Shown one piece after another: positions 1-6,345 of a DNA stretch of 7,868 bases. The notes beneath the pieces were generated by a model, which made no database searches, was not told the origin of the DNA, and worked only from the letters and a program-made list of their open reading frames with translations. A program made the translations under genes and the position numbers. Every line of letters starts with the position of its first letter. The first letter of the stretch is position 1. The DNA comes from Syntrophus sp. (in: bacteria). GTDB lineage: Bacteria > Desulfobacterota > Syntrophia > Syntrophales > UBA5619. The stretch lies in assembly GCA_013824905.1 (NCBI GenBank), contig PNOO01000114.1, positions 1-7,868 of the forward strand, read 5' to 3'.

Positions 1-2
1 CC

Positions 3-44
3 GCCAAAAAAGCCGCCGCACCCAAAGCCAAGCGCAAGAAGTGA
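3..44 (+). CDS. C-terminal tail of a Lys/Ala-rich protein (partial)
   Basis: In frame 3 the first bases encode AKKAAAPKAKRKK followed by TGA at 42-44; the rest of the gene lies before the window. Lys/Ala/Pro-rich tails of this kind occur on histone H1-like or HU-like DNA-binding proteins and on some RNA-binding proteins, so a nucleic-acid-binding product is possible. With only 13 residues the call rests on composition and a clean stop. The other two frames give no comparably biased tail. Confidence 0.4.
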   Translation, partial: AKKAAAPKAKRKK

Positions 45-418
45 CGAACCGATACTGCCCTCCTGCGCAATGTTCTACAAGATCCTCTTAGTCAACCACG
101 GGAAATCGCCTGTCTCGTCATCAGCGACTCAGAGGGCCACGACGCTATTATTTGAGGTTCATCCGGTTCTTACTCCTTCCTGTTATCAAGCGTCCGACAA
201 TCCTTGCAGAGATTCACCCTTTCGGGCGGTTATCAATGATAAAGACAGGAGTGATTTTCCTCTTGACTTTCCATACGCATAAGAGCACTTACTAACTATT
301 ATTTCTCTCATGCGCTCAGTAAATCCAACAGGCGCTACTTGTGACGAACCAGTAGAATTTGTGGCGAAATATAGGCGGGCGCGTTCACGCTGACACCAAC
401 GACCAAAATTTGAGCGAT
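45..418. other. Intergenic stretch, no supported gene
   Basis: About 370 bp with no convincing gene on either strand. Short reading frames here lack a ribosome binding site and have no protein-like composition. The stretch contains one arm of the 16-bp inverted repeat (153-168). A TTGACT hexamer at 263-268 has no acceptable -10 at 16-19 bp, so I do not call a promoter, although the downstream gene needs one somewhere in this interval. I see no tRNA, terminator or complete attC-like site. Confidence 0.5.
153..168 (+). repeat. Left arm of a 16-bp perfect inverted repeat
   Basis: TGAGGTTCATCCGGTT here is the exact reverse complement of 2390-2405. The arms are 2253 bp apart end to end and enclose the winged-helix/TIR gene, its partner and the attC-like site. 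A 16-base match in a window this size is unlikely by chance (well under one expected). I see no target-site duplication outside the arms and no transposase in the window, so calling these terminal repeats of a mobile unit is inference. Confidence 0.6.
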
Positions 419-694
419 ATGGTGACCAATACAACACCCAAGAAGACGACGTCAAAGAAGCCCACCACGACGAAGCTTTCGGCTTCAACTAACTCTCAAC
501 GGTTCGAACCGGCGAAGCTCGACTCGCTTTTCGAGATACTGGACGCTATCGCCTGGATAGACGCCCCCTCAAGCAAGCGAGTGGCACAGTTTGCCGGCAT
601 TGATCCGCGCACTGCTGGCAAGTTGCTCAAAAATGCTGTTCAGATCGGATTGGTCGATACTGTGAGTACAGGGTATGTGTTAGTATTGCCATAA
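419..694 (+). CDS. Winged-helix N-terminal part of a TIR-domain protein, ended by in-frame TAA
   Basis: Encodes 91 residues. Residues 1-28 are a Thr/Lys/Ser-rich, probably disordered leader. Residues about 32-91 look like a winged helix-turn-helix: a first helix (LDSLFEILDAIAWI), then SSKRVAQFAGIDPRTAGKLL as the turn and recognition region, then a wing ending YVLVLP. I chose the ATG at 419, preceded by GAG four bases upstream; a TTG at 359 in the same frame would add 20 poorly protein-like residues. After the TAA at 692-694 the same frame continues, without shift, as PYKGSQDQKKAVVKEALVRL into the TIR segment. The two parts were therefore probably one protein of about 319 residues. DNA binding by the winged helix is inferred; in such fusions it could also bind another ligand. 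Confidence 0.6.
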   Translation: MVTNTTPKKTTSKKPTTTKLSASTNSQRFEPAKLDSLFEILDAIAWIDAPSSKRVAQFAGIDPRTAGKLLKNAVQIGLVDTVSTGYVLVLP

Positions 695-727
695 CCCTAC
701 AAGGGCTCACAGGATCAGAAGAAGGCT

Positions 728-1378
728 GTGGTCAAGGAAGCTCTGGTACGCCTTCCCTTACTGACAAGCGTGCGTCAGTTTCTCAGGCTTGGCGATAAAA
801 CGGAGGTAGCACTACGTAAGGCCGCAACGGTCGCAGGCATTTCGCCTTTTGTTCCTGCAGACCTCAACCCGCTTCTTGAGTGGGCACATTCGCTGGGCGC
901 TCTTCAGCCGAGCCTTGTAGCCGAAGACCTCATAGATGCGGCTGAAACCAAGAAGGAACGTCGTCACCTGGAGGCGAAGGATCAGCGAGTTGCATTCTTG
1001 TCCCACAGTTCGGCGGATAAGGCTTTCATCCGGCAGCTGGCTGCTGATCTCACTGCAAACGGGATCAGCGTGTGGCTTGATGAGCAGCGCATACGCGTGG
1101 GCGACTCTATCCCAGAGAAGATCGCCCAAGGTTTGGCTGAGTCTGACTACTTCTTGATTGCCATGAGCCAGAAGTCGAGTGAGTCGGCATGGGTGCAAAA
1201 AGAACTGAACAGCGCATTGATGTCCGAGGTGCAACGCCGCAAGGTCCACATTCTGCCCCTCAAACTGGATGACACGACGATGCCGCCAATCATCGCCGAT
1301 AAGAAGTATGCCGATTTCTCGAAGTCGTACAGGGCAGGACTAGATGACTTGCTCACAGCATTGAAAGGAAGCATATGA
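728..1378 (+). CDS. TIR-domain protein (probable NAD-cleaving effector), C-terminal part of the split gene
   Basis: 216 residues if started at GTG 728. Residues 1-80 are helical (TSVRQFLRLGDKTEVALRKA) and continue the preceding winged-helix frame. Residues about 87-212 form a TIR domain: VAFLSHSS (strand A and box 1), GISVWLDEQRIRVGDSI (BB loop), SDYFLIAMS, then SAWVQKEL. E159 in WVQKEL aligns with the catalytic Glu of SARM1-type TIR NADases (DWVHKEI), so NAD+ hydrolysis or cyclic ADP-ribose synthesis is plausible. The GTG has an AGAAGG only about two bases upstream, too close for a good start, and no in-frame ATG lies near. Independent expression is thus uncertain, and the real gene may be 419-1378 broken by a nonsense mutation. 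The stop overlaps the next start by ATGA, so the genes are translationally coupled. TIR NADases usually act in antiphage defence or abortive infection. Confidence 0.75.
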   Translation: MVKEALVRLPLLTSVRQFLRLGDKTEVALRKAATVAGISPFVPADLNPLLEWAHSLGALQPSLVAEDLIDAAETKKERRHLEAKDQRVAFLSHSSADKAFIRQLAADLTANGISVWLDEQRIRVGDSIPEKIAQGLAESDYFLIAMSQKSSESAWVQKELNSALMSEVQRRKVHILPLKLDDTTMPPIIADKKYADFSKSYRAGLDDLLTALKGSI

Positions 1379-2178
1379 CTACAGAGGAAAAGAAGGTCCG
1401 ACAGATGCCGAAGGGTGGGCGGAAAGGCGGTAGCAGCTTCCCACGCGTTGCGCTAAAAGACGCCATCGGTTATGCGCGTAAGCTCGTCAGCAGAACCCAT
1501 ACGGCGCCTCAGCCTAAAGATGTGATCTTCTCGGGCGTATTTGGAGCAAAAGGAGGCAAAGGCGGAGTCCGCATAGCCGCCCTAAAGCAGTACGGCTTCC
1601 TCAAGGGTGACGTGAAGACGAACTTTTCCGCAGATGACTTGGCAAAGAAGGTTGCAGCAGCGCCGTCAGAAGAGCTGGTCCCGTTGTACCGCCAGGCAAT
1701 GCTCAAACCCAAGATCTTCAAAAAGTTGTTCGACACCTTCCAAGGCGACAAGGTATCGAAGGCTAAGCTGAAGCAGAGGGCGGCAGACCTCAAGGTACAC
1801 CCAGACGAGACATCAACCTGCGTGGATTTATACGTTTCTGGTATGACGATCGCAGGGCTTGTGACCGTCGAGGGGGATCAAGTCAATCATCTGGCGAGTG
1901 ATTTTGCTACGGCGTCAACTGCAATCGCGGCTGACGTAGAGGAACTGGAATCTATAAACGAAGAGTCGGGCGGTGAGGAGCCATCCGAAGCTGAAGACAG
2001 CAATGGTGAGAGGGCTGGCGTAGCGGCAAGCGGTGCCAATGACGATGGGAAGGTCATAGGCCCCGGTCAATCGGGCCCGCGAGCAGTCTTCAATGTTAAT
2101 GTCACGCTCGATTCGAGTTTAGACATCGAGAAGCTCCAAAAGCAGCTCGAACTGCTAAAGCGCTTCGGCGCCATCTAA
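1375..2178 (+). CDS. Hypothetical partner of the TIR protein, with a DUF5343-like helical domain
   Basis: 267 residues, starting at the ATG of the ATGA overlap with the TIR gene. Residues 1-21 are basic and Gly-rich. Residues about 24-165 are a helical region (LKDAIGYARKLVSR, then KAKLKQRAADLKVHPDET and ending in GLV) that resembles winged-helix proteins of the DUF5343 kind; I recognise this only loosely. Residues about 186-212 are an acidic Glu/Ser linker, followed by a Gly-rich stretch. The end is a short strand plus helix (AVFNVNVTLD, then DIEKLQKQLELLKRFG), which looks like an oligomerisation tail. No signal peptide, membrane segment or enzyme motif is visible. The overlap implies a fixed stoichiometric partnership with the TIR protein, such as sensor, adaptor or regulator of its NADase. 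That role is inference. Confidence 0.7.
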   Translation: MTTEEKKVRQMPKGGRKGGSSFPRVALKDAIGYARKLVSRTHTAPQPKDVIFSGVFGAKGGKGGVRIAALKQYGFLKGDVKTNFSADDLAKKVAAAPSEELVPLYRQAMLKPKIFKKLFDTFQGDKVSKAKLKQRAADLKVHPDETSTCVDLYVSGMTIAGLVTVEGDQVNHLASDFATASTAIAADVEELESINEESGGEEPSEAEDSNGERAGVAASGANDDGKVIGPGQSGPRAVFNVNVTLDSSLDIEKLQKQLELLKRFGAI

Positions 2179-2253
2179 ACCAATTCTACCTGAGAGCCAT
2201 TGTGCAGTCCATTGGCTTGACGTCTTCCGCGTAGGGGTGTACCTCGCGATGAC

Positions 2254-2311
2254 GCCTAACCCTTCATTCTAGCGGGCCGCCTTCGACAGCTTCTGAATTC
2301 AAAAGTTCAGC
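2254..2311 (+). other. Degenerate integron attC-like recombination site
   Basis: The left core GCCTAAC (2254-2260) fits RYYYAAC. It is followed by CCTTCATTCTAGCGGG, the usual L'' arm of roughly 60-bp attC sites. The right arm has TGAATTCAAAA and then GTTCAGC (2305-2311), at the spacing where GTTRRRY is expected. Five of seven core positions pair (GCCTAAC with the complement of GTTCAGC), and the L boxes pair around TTC and AG with an extrahelical base, as in real attC. The central stem is poor and the right core deviates at one position, so the site looks decayed. Its orientation, downstream of plus-strand genes, is that of a gene cassette. No integrase or second attC is seen. The stretch CTGAA-8-TTCAG followed by T5 (2293-2317) could also act as a weak terminator. 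Confidence 0.5.
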
Positions 2312-2389
2312 ATTTTTAGTGATAATCTTCGATAGCGTCAATTGTTGCCTGCCGTTTGTTTGTAGGTGAATGAGAGAAAAGTACGCATC

Positions 2390-2405
2390 AACCGGATGAA
2401 CCTCA
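2390..2405 (-). repeat. Right arm of a 16-bp perfect inverted repeat
   Basis: AACCGGATGAACCTCA, the exact reverse complement of 153-168. It overlaps the last three bases (the TGA stop) of the MmgE/PrpD gene, so the module boundary abuts that gene without removing coding sequence. Directly next to it, CCTCATTTGAGG (2401-2412) is a small palindrome, and its TTTGAGG also occurs at the left arm (151-157). Confidence 0.6.
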
Positions 2406-3752
2406 TTTGAGGAGTTCGTTAACGTTGCCCAGTGACTCCAAATCCATCACGCGATCGATGATCGCATCGGCCTGGCCGGCGGGAAGCGCCCCCGAGGTCA
2501 GGTCCTTGAATTTCGCGATCAGCTCCTGCTCCGAAAGGGGATTTTCCGGGTCTCCCTTCGGATACTCATTGTCCCCATAAAGCATTTGTCCATCTTTCAG
2601 GGCGATCGTCACACGAGCCGGCCACTTGCGGGGATAGGCTCCGGTAAGGTCGGGATCGCCTCCCACCTTGATCTTTTTCATCAGCTCCTTAAGATCCTCG
2701 TCTTCGAGTCTCTCCAGGGTGAAATCACAGGGCTGGACATGGCCATAGCGCAGCGCCGTCGCCACGCAAAAAGGCAGGTTGAATTTCGCCAGGTAAGGCG
2801 TCTCGGGAGCGATGTTTCCCAGAAGGTCGATCGCGGCCTGATAGATCCAAAGATCGACCGTTTCCACTTCGGAAGGCCTCAGCGTCCTGCCGCCGCTGGC
2901 CAGGAGCACGGCGTCTACGGCGGAATGCGTGTGGCCGCAGGAGGCGTGATACTTGATCGAGTTGCGCTCTGAGTGAAACACCTCGCCCAGATCCGCGATG
3001 CATTTGCCTTCGTCGAAATCCTGTGAGGTGGCGCGGAAAAAACCTTTCTCCCCCTCCAGGATTCTCCTTGCCCCGGTAAAACCCTCTTTGGCGAGCAGCG
3101 CCGCCAGCAAACCGTTCATTGCGGCCTTTCCCGCATGCAATTGTTTGCTCATCGCGCTTTCCCCGAGAAACTCCCACAGTCCCGCCGCCTGGGTCCCCGC
3201 CGATCCGATCGCCCAGGCAAACTGGTCTTCATTGAGATGCAGCAATTTGGCCGCCCCTGCCGCCGCTCCGAATGTCCCGCAGGTCGCCGTCGTGTGCCAG
3301 AAACGGTAATGGGTTTCTCCCGCAGCCAGCGCCACCCGGATACCCACCTCGTAGCCTACGGAAATGGCAACGATCAGCTCCTTTCCCGAAACCCCTTCCC
3401 GTTCACCGGCGGCAAGTACGGCAGGGAGGATCGCGGCGGCGGGGTGGAGGATCGATTCCCGGTGCAGGTCGTCCATCTCGACGATATGGGAGGAAGCGCC
3501 GTTCAGCAGGGAGGCCAAAAGGCAGTTGGTCTTGGCGCCATCGGGAATGGATGTGGCTTCGGGGGCGCCGCCCAGAGTCCGGACGACCTTTCTCATCATC
3601 CGGATCGGCGGAAGGTCCTTCCCCGCGTAAGCGGAACCCAGCCAGTCGAGTAAAAAGACCTTCATCTTGGCGACGTGATCCGCCTTCAAGTCGTTGAAGG
3701 TGACGCCGCAGAAATACCCGGCCAATCGGTTTGACAGAATTTCTCCGGACAT
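2403..3752 (-). CDS. MmgE/PrpD family protein (2-methylcitrate dehydratase / cis-aconitate decarboxylase superfamily)
   Basis: 449 residues, the usual family length. The ATG at 3752 is chosen because AAAGGAGGG lies about eight bases upstream. Family landmarks in order: LLDWLGSAYAG (34-44), NGASSHIVEMDDLH (84-97), HPAAAILPAVLAAGE (103-117), GYEVGIRVALAAGE (133-146), WHTTATCGTFGAAAGAAKLL (152-171), KQLHAGKAAMNG (203-214), SIKYHASCGHTHSAVDA (265-281), LPFCVATALRYG (326-337) and YPKGDPENPLSEQEL near the end. H103, H153, K203 and K267 sit where family active-site residues are found. Members dehydrate 2-methylcitrate, decarboxylate cis-aconitate or epimerise iminodisuccinate, all cytosolic cofactor-free reactions on di- or tricarboxylates. 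No methylcitrate synthase or lyase is nearby, so a propionate-cycle role is not supported here. It is the last gene of the sdh operon, 14 bp after sdhB, with its Shine-Dalgarno overlapping the sdhB stop. Confidence 0.9.
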   Translation of the reverse strand: MSGEILSNRLAGYFCGVTFNDLKADHVAKMKVFLLDWLGSAYAGKDLPPIRMMRKVVRTLGGAPEATSIPDGAKTNCLLASLLNGASSHIVEMDDLHRESILHPAAAILPAVLAAGEREGVSGKELIVAISVGYEVGIRVALAAGETHYRFWHTTATCGTFGAAAGAAKLLHLNEDQFAWAIGSAGTQAAGLWEFLGESAMSKQLHAGKAAMNGLLAALLAKEGFTGARRILEGEKGFFRATSQDFDEGKCIADLGEVFHSERNSIKYHASCGHTHSAVDAVLLASGGRTLRPSEVETVDLWIYQAAIDLLGNIAPETPYLAKFNLPFCVATALRYGHVQPCDFTLERLEDEDLKELMKKIKVGGDPDLTGAYPRKWPARVTIALKDGQMLYGDNEYPKGDPENPLSEQELIAKFKDLTSGALPAGQADAIIDRVMDLESLGNVNELLK

Positions 3753-3766
3753 CGCTTTTCCCTCCT

Positions 3767-4477
3767 TTAAAAAGCCCCCTCCTTGGCCAGCGCAATAAAG
3801 TGGGCCACGTCGATCTGCTTCGGGCAGACATGGGAGCAGGCCTTCGAGGTGTGGCAACGGTAGATTCCCTCCTCGCTGTACAGGAGATCCAGCCGCTCCT
3901 CCTTTTCCTTTTCCCTGGAATCCATCATCCGGACGATGCCGGCCATCGCCGCGTTGGGGCCGATAAAGGTCCTGTTCCCGCTGATGCAGGCCTCGGCGCA
4001 ACAAAAGCAGTTGATGCAGCGCGTCGCCTCTTCATACCGGGCAAGCTCCTGGGGAGAAATCCGGTGCTCCGTCATGCCGGGGGGAAGTTCTTTCGGTTTG
4101 ATGAGATACGGTTTCGCCCGGTGGACGCGCTCATAGGCCTTCTCCCAGTCCACCACGAGATCCCGGATCACCGGGGCGACCGATACCGGCGCGATCTTGA
4201 ATACCGTTGTGCCGAACAGGGTGACGGCGTTTTCCACCAAGAGCTCGCAGGCAAGCATCGGCCTTCCGTTGACATTCACCGAGCAACTGCCGCACTGAGC
4301 ATGCTCGCAGGACGACGCCCAGGCCAGTGTGGCGTCCTGTTCCACGTTGATTCTCCGGAACAGATCGACGAACCGCAGGATCGGGCCGGAGTCAAGCCTA
4401 TAGGTCTGAAACCATCTCGCCGATCTATCCGGGTCGTAACGTTTTATCGTGAGCGTCAGAGAATAAGTCTTGGTCAT
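3767..4477 (-). CDS. sdhB: Succinate dehydrogenase / fumarate reductase iron-sulfur subunit
   Basis: 236 residues. It carries electrons between the flavin of SdhA and the quinone in the membrane anchor. The [2Fe-2S] ligands are C57, C62, C65 and C77 (SCEHAQCGSC, then LAC). CINCFCCAEAC gives C154, C157, C160 and C164, and CHTSKACSHVC gives C208, C214 and C218. By alignment with E. coli SdhB, C154/C157/C160/C218 bind [4Fe-4S] and C164/C208/C214 bind [3Fe-4S]. All ligands are present. I chose ATG 4477 rather than an in-frame ATG at 4543, because TGAGGAGAA lies six bases upstream and family homology begins with the beta-strand YSLTLTIKRY. The gap from sdhA is 10 bp and the Shine-Dalgarno overlaps the sdhA stop. 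Whether the complex runs as succinate dehydrogenase or fumarate reductase cannot be decided from sequence. Confidence 0.93.
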   Translation of the reverse strand: MTKTYSLTLTIKRYDPDRSARWFQTYRLDSGPILRFVDLFRRINVEQDATLAWASSCEHAQCGSCSVNVNGRPMLACELLVENAVTLFGTTVFKIAPVSVAPVIRDLVVDWEKAYERVHRAKPYLIKPKELPPGMTEHRISPQELARYEEATRCINCFCCAEACISGNRTFIGPNAAMAGIVRMMDSREKEKEERLDLLYSEEGIYRCHTSKACSHVCPKQIDVAHFIALAKEGAF

Positions 4478-4487
4478 CGAGTTCTCC

Positions 4488-6284
4488 TCAATATTTTCTC
4501 GGCATGATCCGGAACTGTTCGTAATACTCCCCCTTGGCGTCACAGATGCCCATATCGATGGGGCGTTTCCCGAAGCTGACCTTGCCGAAATCCGTCATGG
4601 AAACGAGCGTATGGAACTGAAACTCGTCGCTGCGTTCGGGATAATCCTCCCGGAAATGCGCCCCCCGGGATTCCTTTCTCATCAGGGCGCCCTGGGCGAT
4701 GGCCATCGCGCTGTCGAGGAGATTGTCCAGCTCCCACCGCTCCAGCAATTCCTGATTCATCCTCGTGTCTTTCGTGGAGATGGCGACCTTGGCGACCCGC
4801 TGTTTGAAAGCGATCAGGGACGCGATTGCCTCCTGCATCCCCTTTTCGATACGGAAAACGCCCACTTTACGGGTCATCACCTCCCGCATCTCCTGACGGA
4901 TAAGGCCGACATTTTCCTTTCCCTGCGCCTCGAGATAACTAGTAAACAGGGCCAGCGTGGCCTCTCCCGCTCCCTTCGGCGCCGGCGCCAGCTTTTCCTT
5001 GAGGCCGGAGAGCACCCTTTCTCCGGCGTAACGGCCCATCACCAGTAGCTCCAGGAGCGAATTGGTGCCGAGGCGATTGAATCCATGAAGGCTCGCGCAG
5101 GCGCACTCACCGACGGCGAAAAGGCCCGGCACGACCGTATTGGCGGTCGTCAGCACCTCTCCATGCTCGTTGGTCGGGATCCCCCCCATATGGTAGTGGT
5201 TGCTCGGCCGTACGGGGCAGAGCTGCGTACGCGAGTCCAGATTGGCGTAAGTCTTGAAGAAGCTTGCCACCTCCTTCAATTTGACCTCGTGGACATAGTC
5301 GGGCAGGTGGCGCAGATCAATCCAGACATGCTCGATCTGATGGTCGGGGTCCATGATCCCTCTTCCCTCTCGGATTTCCGTCTCGATCGCTCTGGCAACA
5401 ATGTCGCGGGGCGCAAGGTCTTTCATCTTGGGGGCATATCGCTCCATGAACGGTTCCAGCTCTTTGTTGCGCAGGATTCCCCCCTCGCTCCGCAGGGCTT
5501 CGCTGGCCAGAATGCCGGGTCCGACGATCCCCGTCGGATGGAATTGGACGGCTTCCGGATCCATCACCGGCAAACCGGCCCTCAGGATCACCGCCAACCC
5601 GTCGCCTGTGTTGTTGCGGCAGTTTGTCGTAATCCGAAACACCTGCCCGGAGCCGCCGGTGGCAAGGACCGTCGCCTTGGCCAGTACGGTGATGAACTCC
5701 CCCTCCTTGACCTTGAACAGGACGGCGCCCACGCAGCAGCCCTCGTTGAAAAGGAGTTCCGTGACGACGGTCGTATTGATGAACCGGGAGCCCCCTTTGA
5801 GCGCCTCCCCCCAGGCGGTATCCATAATCCCCTTGCCCGTCCGGTCGGCCACGAACACGGCCCGCAAGGCGTCCCCTTTGCCGAACTCCACGGTGTGGCC
5901 GCCAAACTGCCGTTTGCTGATATTTCCCCCTTCATCCCGGCTGAAGTGTATTCCCTTGCGCTCCAGCCATTGGACCTCCTCCCAACCTCCGTCGACGATC
6001 TTCTTGACGACGTTCTGGTCGGAGGCGCAGTCGCCCCCTTTCCAGGTATCGAACATATGGTAGAGCGACTGGTCCGTCTTGTCCTTCGGATCGACGGCGG
6101 CCATCCCTCCCTGGGCTGTGCTGGTGTGGGATTTTTGCGGGTGAGCCACCTTGGTCACTGTGAAGATCAAAAGATCGGGCCTCCGTTCATGGAGGTGTGC
6201 CGCACAGCGTAAACCGGCTCCGCCCGCCCCGATAATCAGAACATCACAGGTTGACGTAGAATGGATGTGCAGCTTTTTCCCCAT
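4488..6284 (-). CDS. sdhA: Succinate dehydrogenase / fumarate reductase flavoprotein subunit
   Basis: 598 residues, the normal length. It interconverts succinate and fumarate (or a close analogue) using FAD. The Rossmann motif GAGGAGL is at 19-25. SHTSTAQGGMAA (52-63) carries H53, which aligns with the His that binds FAD covalently in E. coli SdhA. VQFHPTGIVG gives H249 in the dicarboxylate pocket; LAPRDIVARAI gives R293, the proton-shuttle Arg; HYHMGGIPTN gives H363; and FNRLGTNSLLEL gives R404. All expected catalytic and substrate ligands are therefore present. The SdhA-like helical and C-terminal regions complete the protein. The ATG at 6284 has AAGAGGAAT about seven bases upstream. The gene sits 61 bp after the anchor gene and 10 bp before sdhB, the C-A-B order common outside enterobacteria. 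Confidence 0.95.
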   Translation of the reverse strand: MGKKLHIHSTSTCDVLIIGAGGAGLRCAAHLHERRPDLLIFTVTKVAHPQKSHTSTAQGGMAAVDPKDKTDQSLYHMFDTWKGGDCASDQNVVKKIVDGGWEEVQWLERKGIHFSRDEGGNISKRQFGGHTVEFGKGDALRAVFVADRTGKGIMDTAWGEALKGGSRFINTTVVTELLFNEGCCVGAVLFKVKEGEFITVLAKATVLATGGSGQVFRITTNCRNNTGDGLAVILRAGLPVMDPEAVQFHPTGIVGPGILASEALRSEGGILRNKELEPFMERYAPKMKDLAPRDIVARAIETEIREGRGIMDPDHQIEHVWIDLRHLPDYVHEVKLKEVASFFKTYANLDSRTQLCPVRPSNHYHMGGIPTNEHGEVLTTANTVVPGLFAVGECACASLHGFNRLGTNSLLELLVMGRYAGERVLSGLKEKLAPAPKGAGEATLALFTSYLEAQGKENVGLIRQEMREVMTRKVGVFRIEKGMQEAIASLIAFKQRVAKVAISTKDTRMNQELLERWELDNLLDSAMAIAQGALMRKESRGAHFREDYPERSDEFQFHTLVSMTDFGKVSFGKRPIDMGICDAKGEYYEQFRIMPRKY

Positions 6285-6345
6285 AGCGATTCCTCTTTAT
6301 GAAGCCCCCCGGCCGCAGGGCAGGGCTTGTGGGTTGCGTTCCGGG

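Noticed and set aside
263..291. TTGACT as a -35 for the TIR operon
   Set aside because: No acceptable -10 lies 16-19 bp downstream; the TAGAAT at 353-358 has no matching -35.
41..350. Direct repeat GTGACGAACC at 41-50 and 341-350
   Set aside because: Ten-base matches are expected many times by chance in a window of this size, and neither copy lies in a meaningful structure.
70..488. Small open frames on both strands in the left intergenic stretch
   Set aside because: They lack ribosome binding sites and protein-like composition, and the minus-strand one overlaps the start of the winged-helix gene.
692..730. Programmed stop readthrough at the TAA
   Set aside because: The following bases (CCC TAC) do not match known readthrough contexts and TAA is the least leaky stop; nonsense mutation or sequence error is simpler.
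3753..4004. N-terminal extension of the MmgE/PrpD frame up to 4004
   Set aside because: It lies over the sdhB C-terminus in another frame, reads as low-quality Arg/Gly-rich sequence, and the start at 3752 has a strong Shine-Dalgarno.
5085..6212. Long open frame antisense to sdhA
   Set aside because: It is a codon-bias shadow of a well-supported gene with every catalytic motif intact, and it has no ribosome binding site or recognisable domain.
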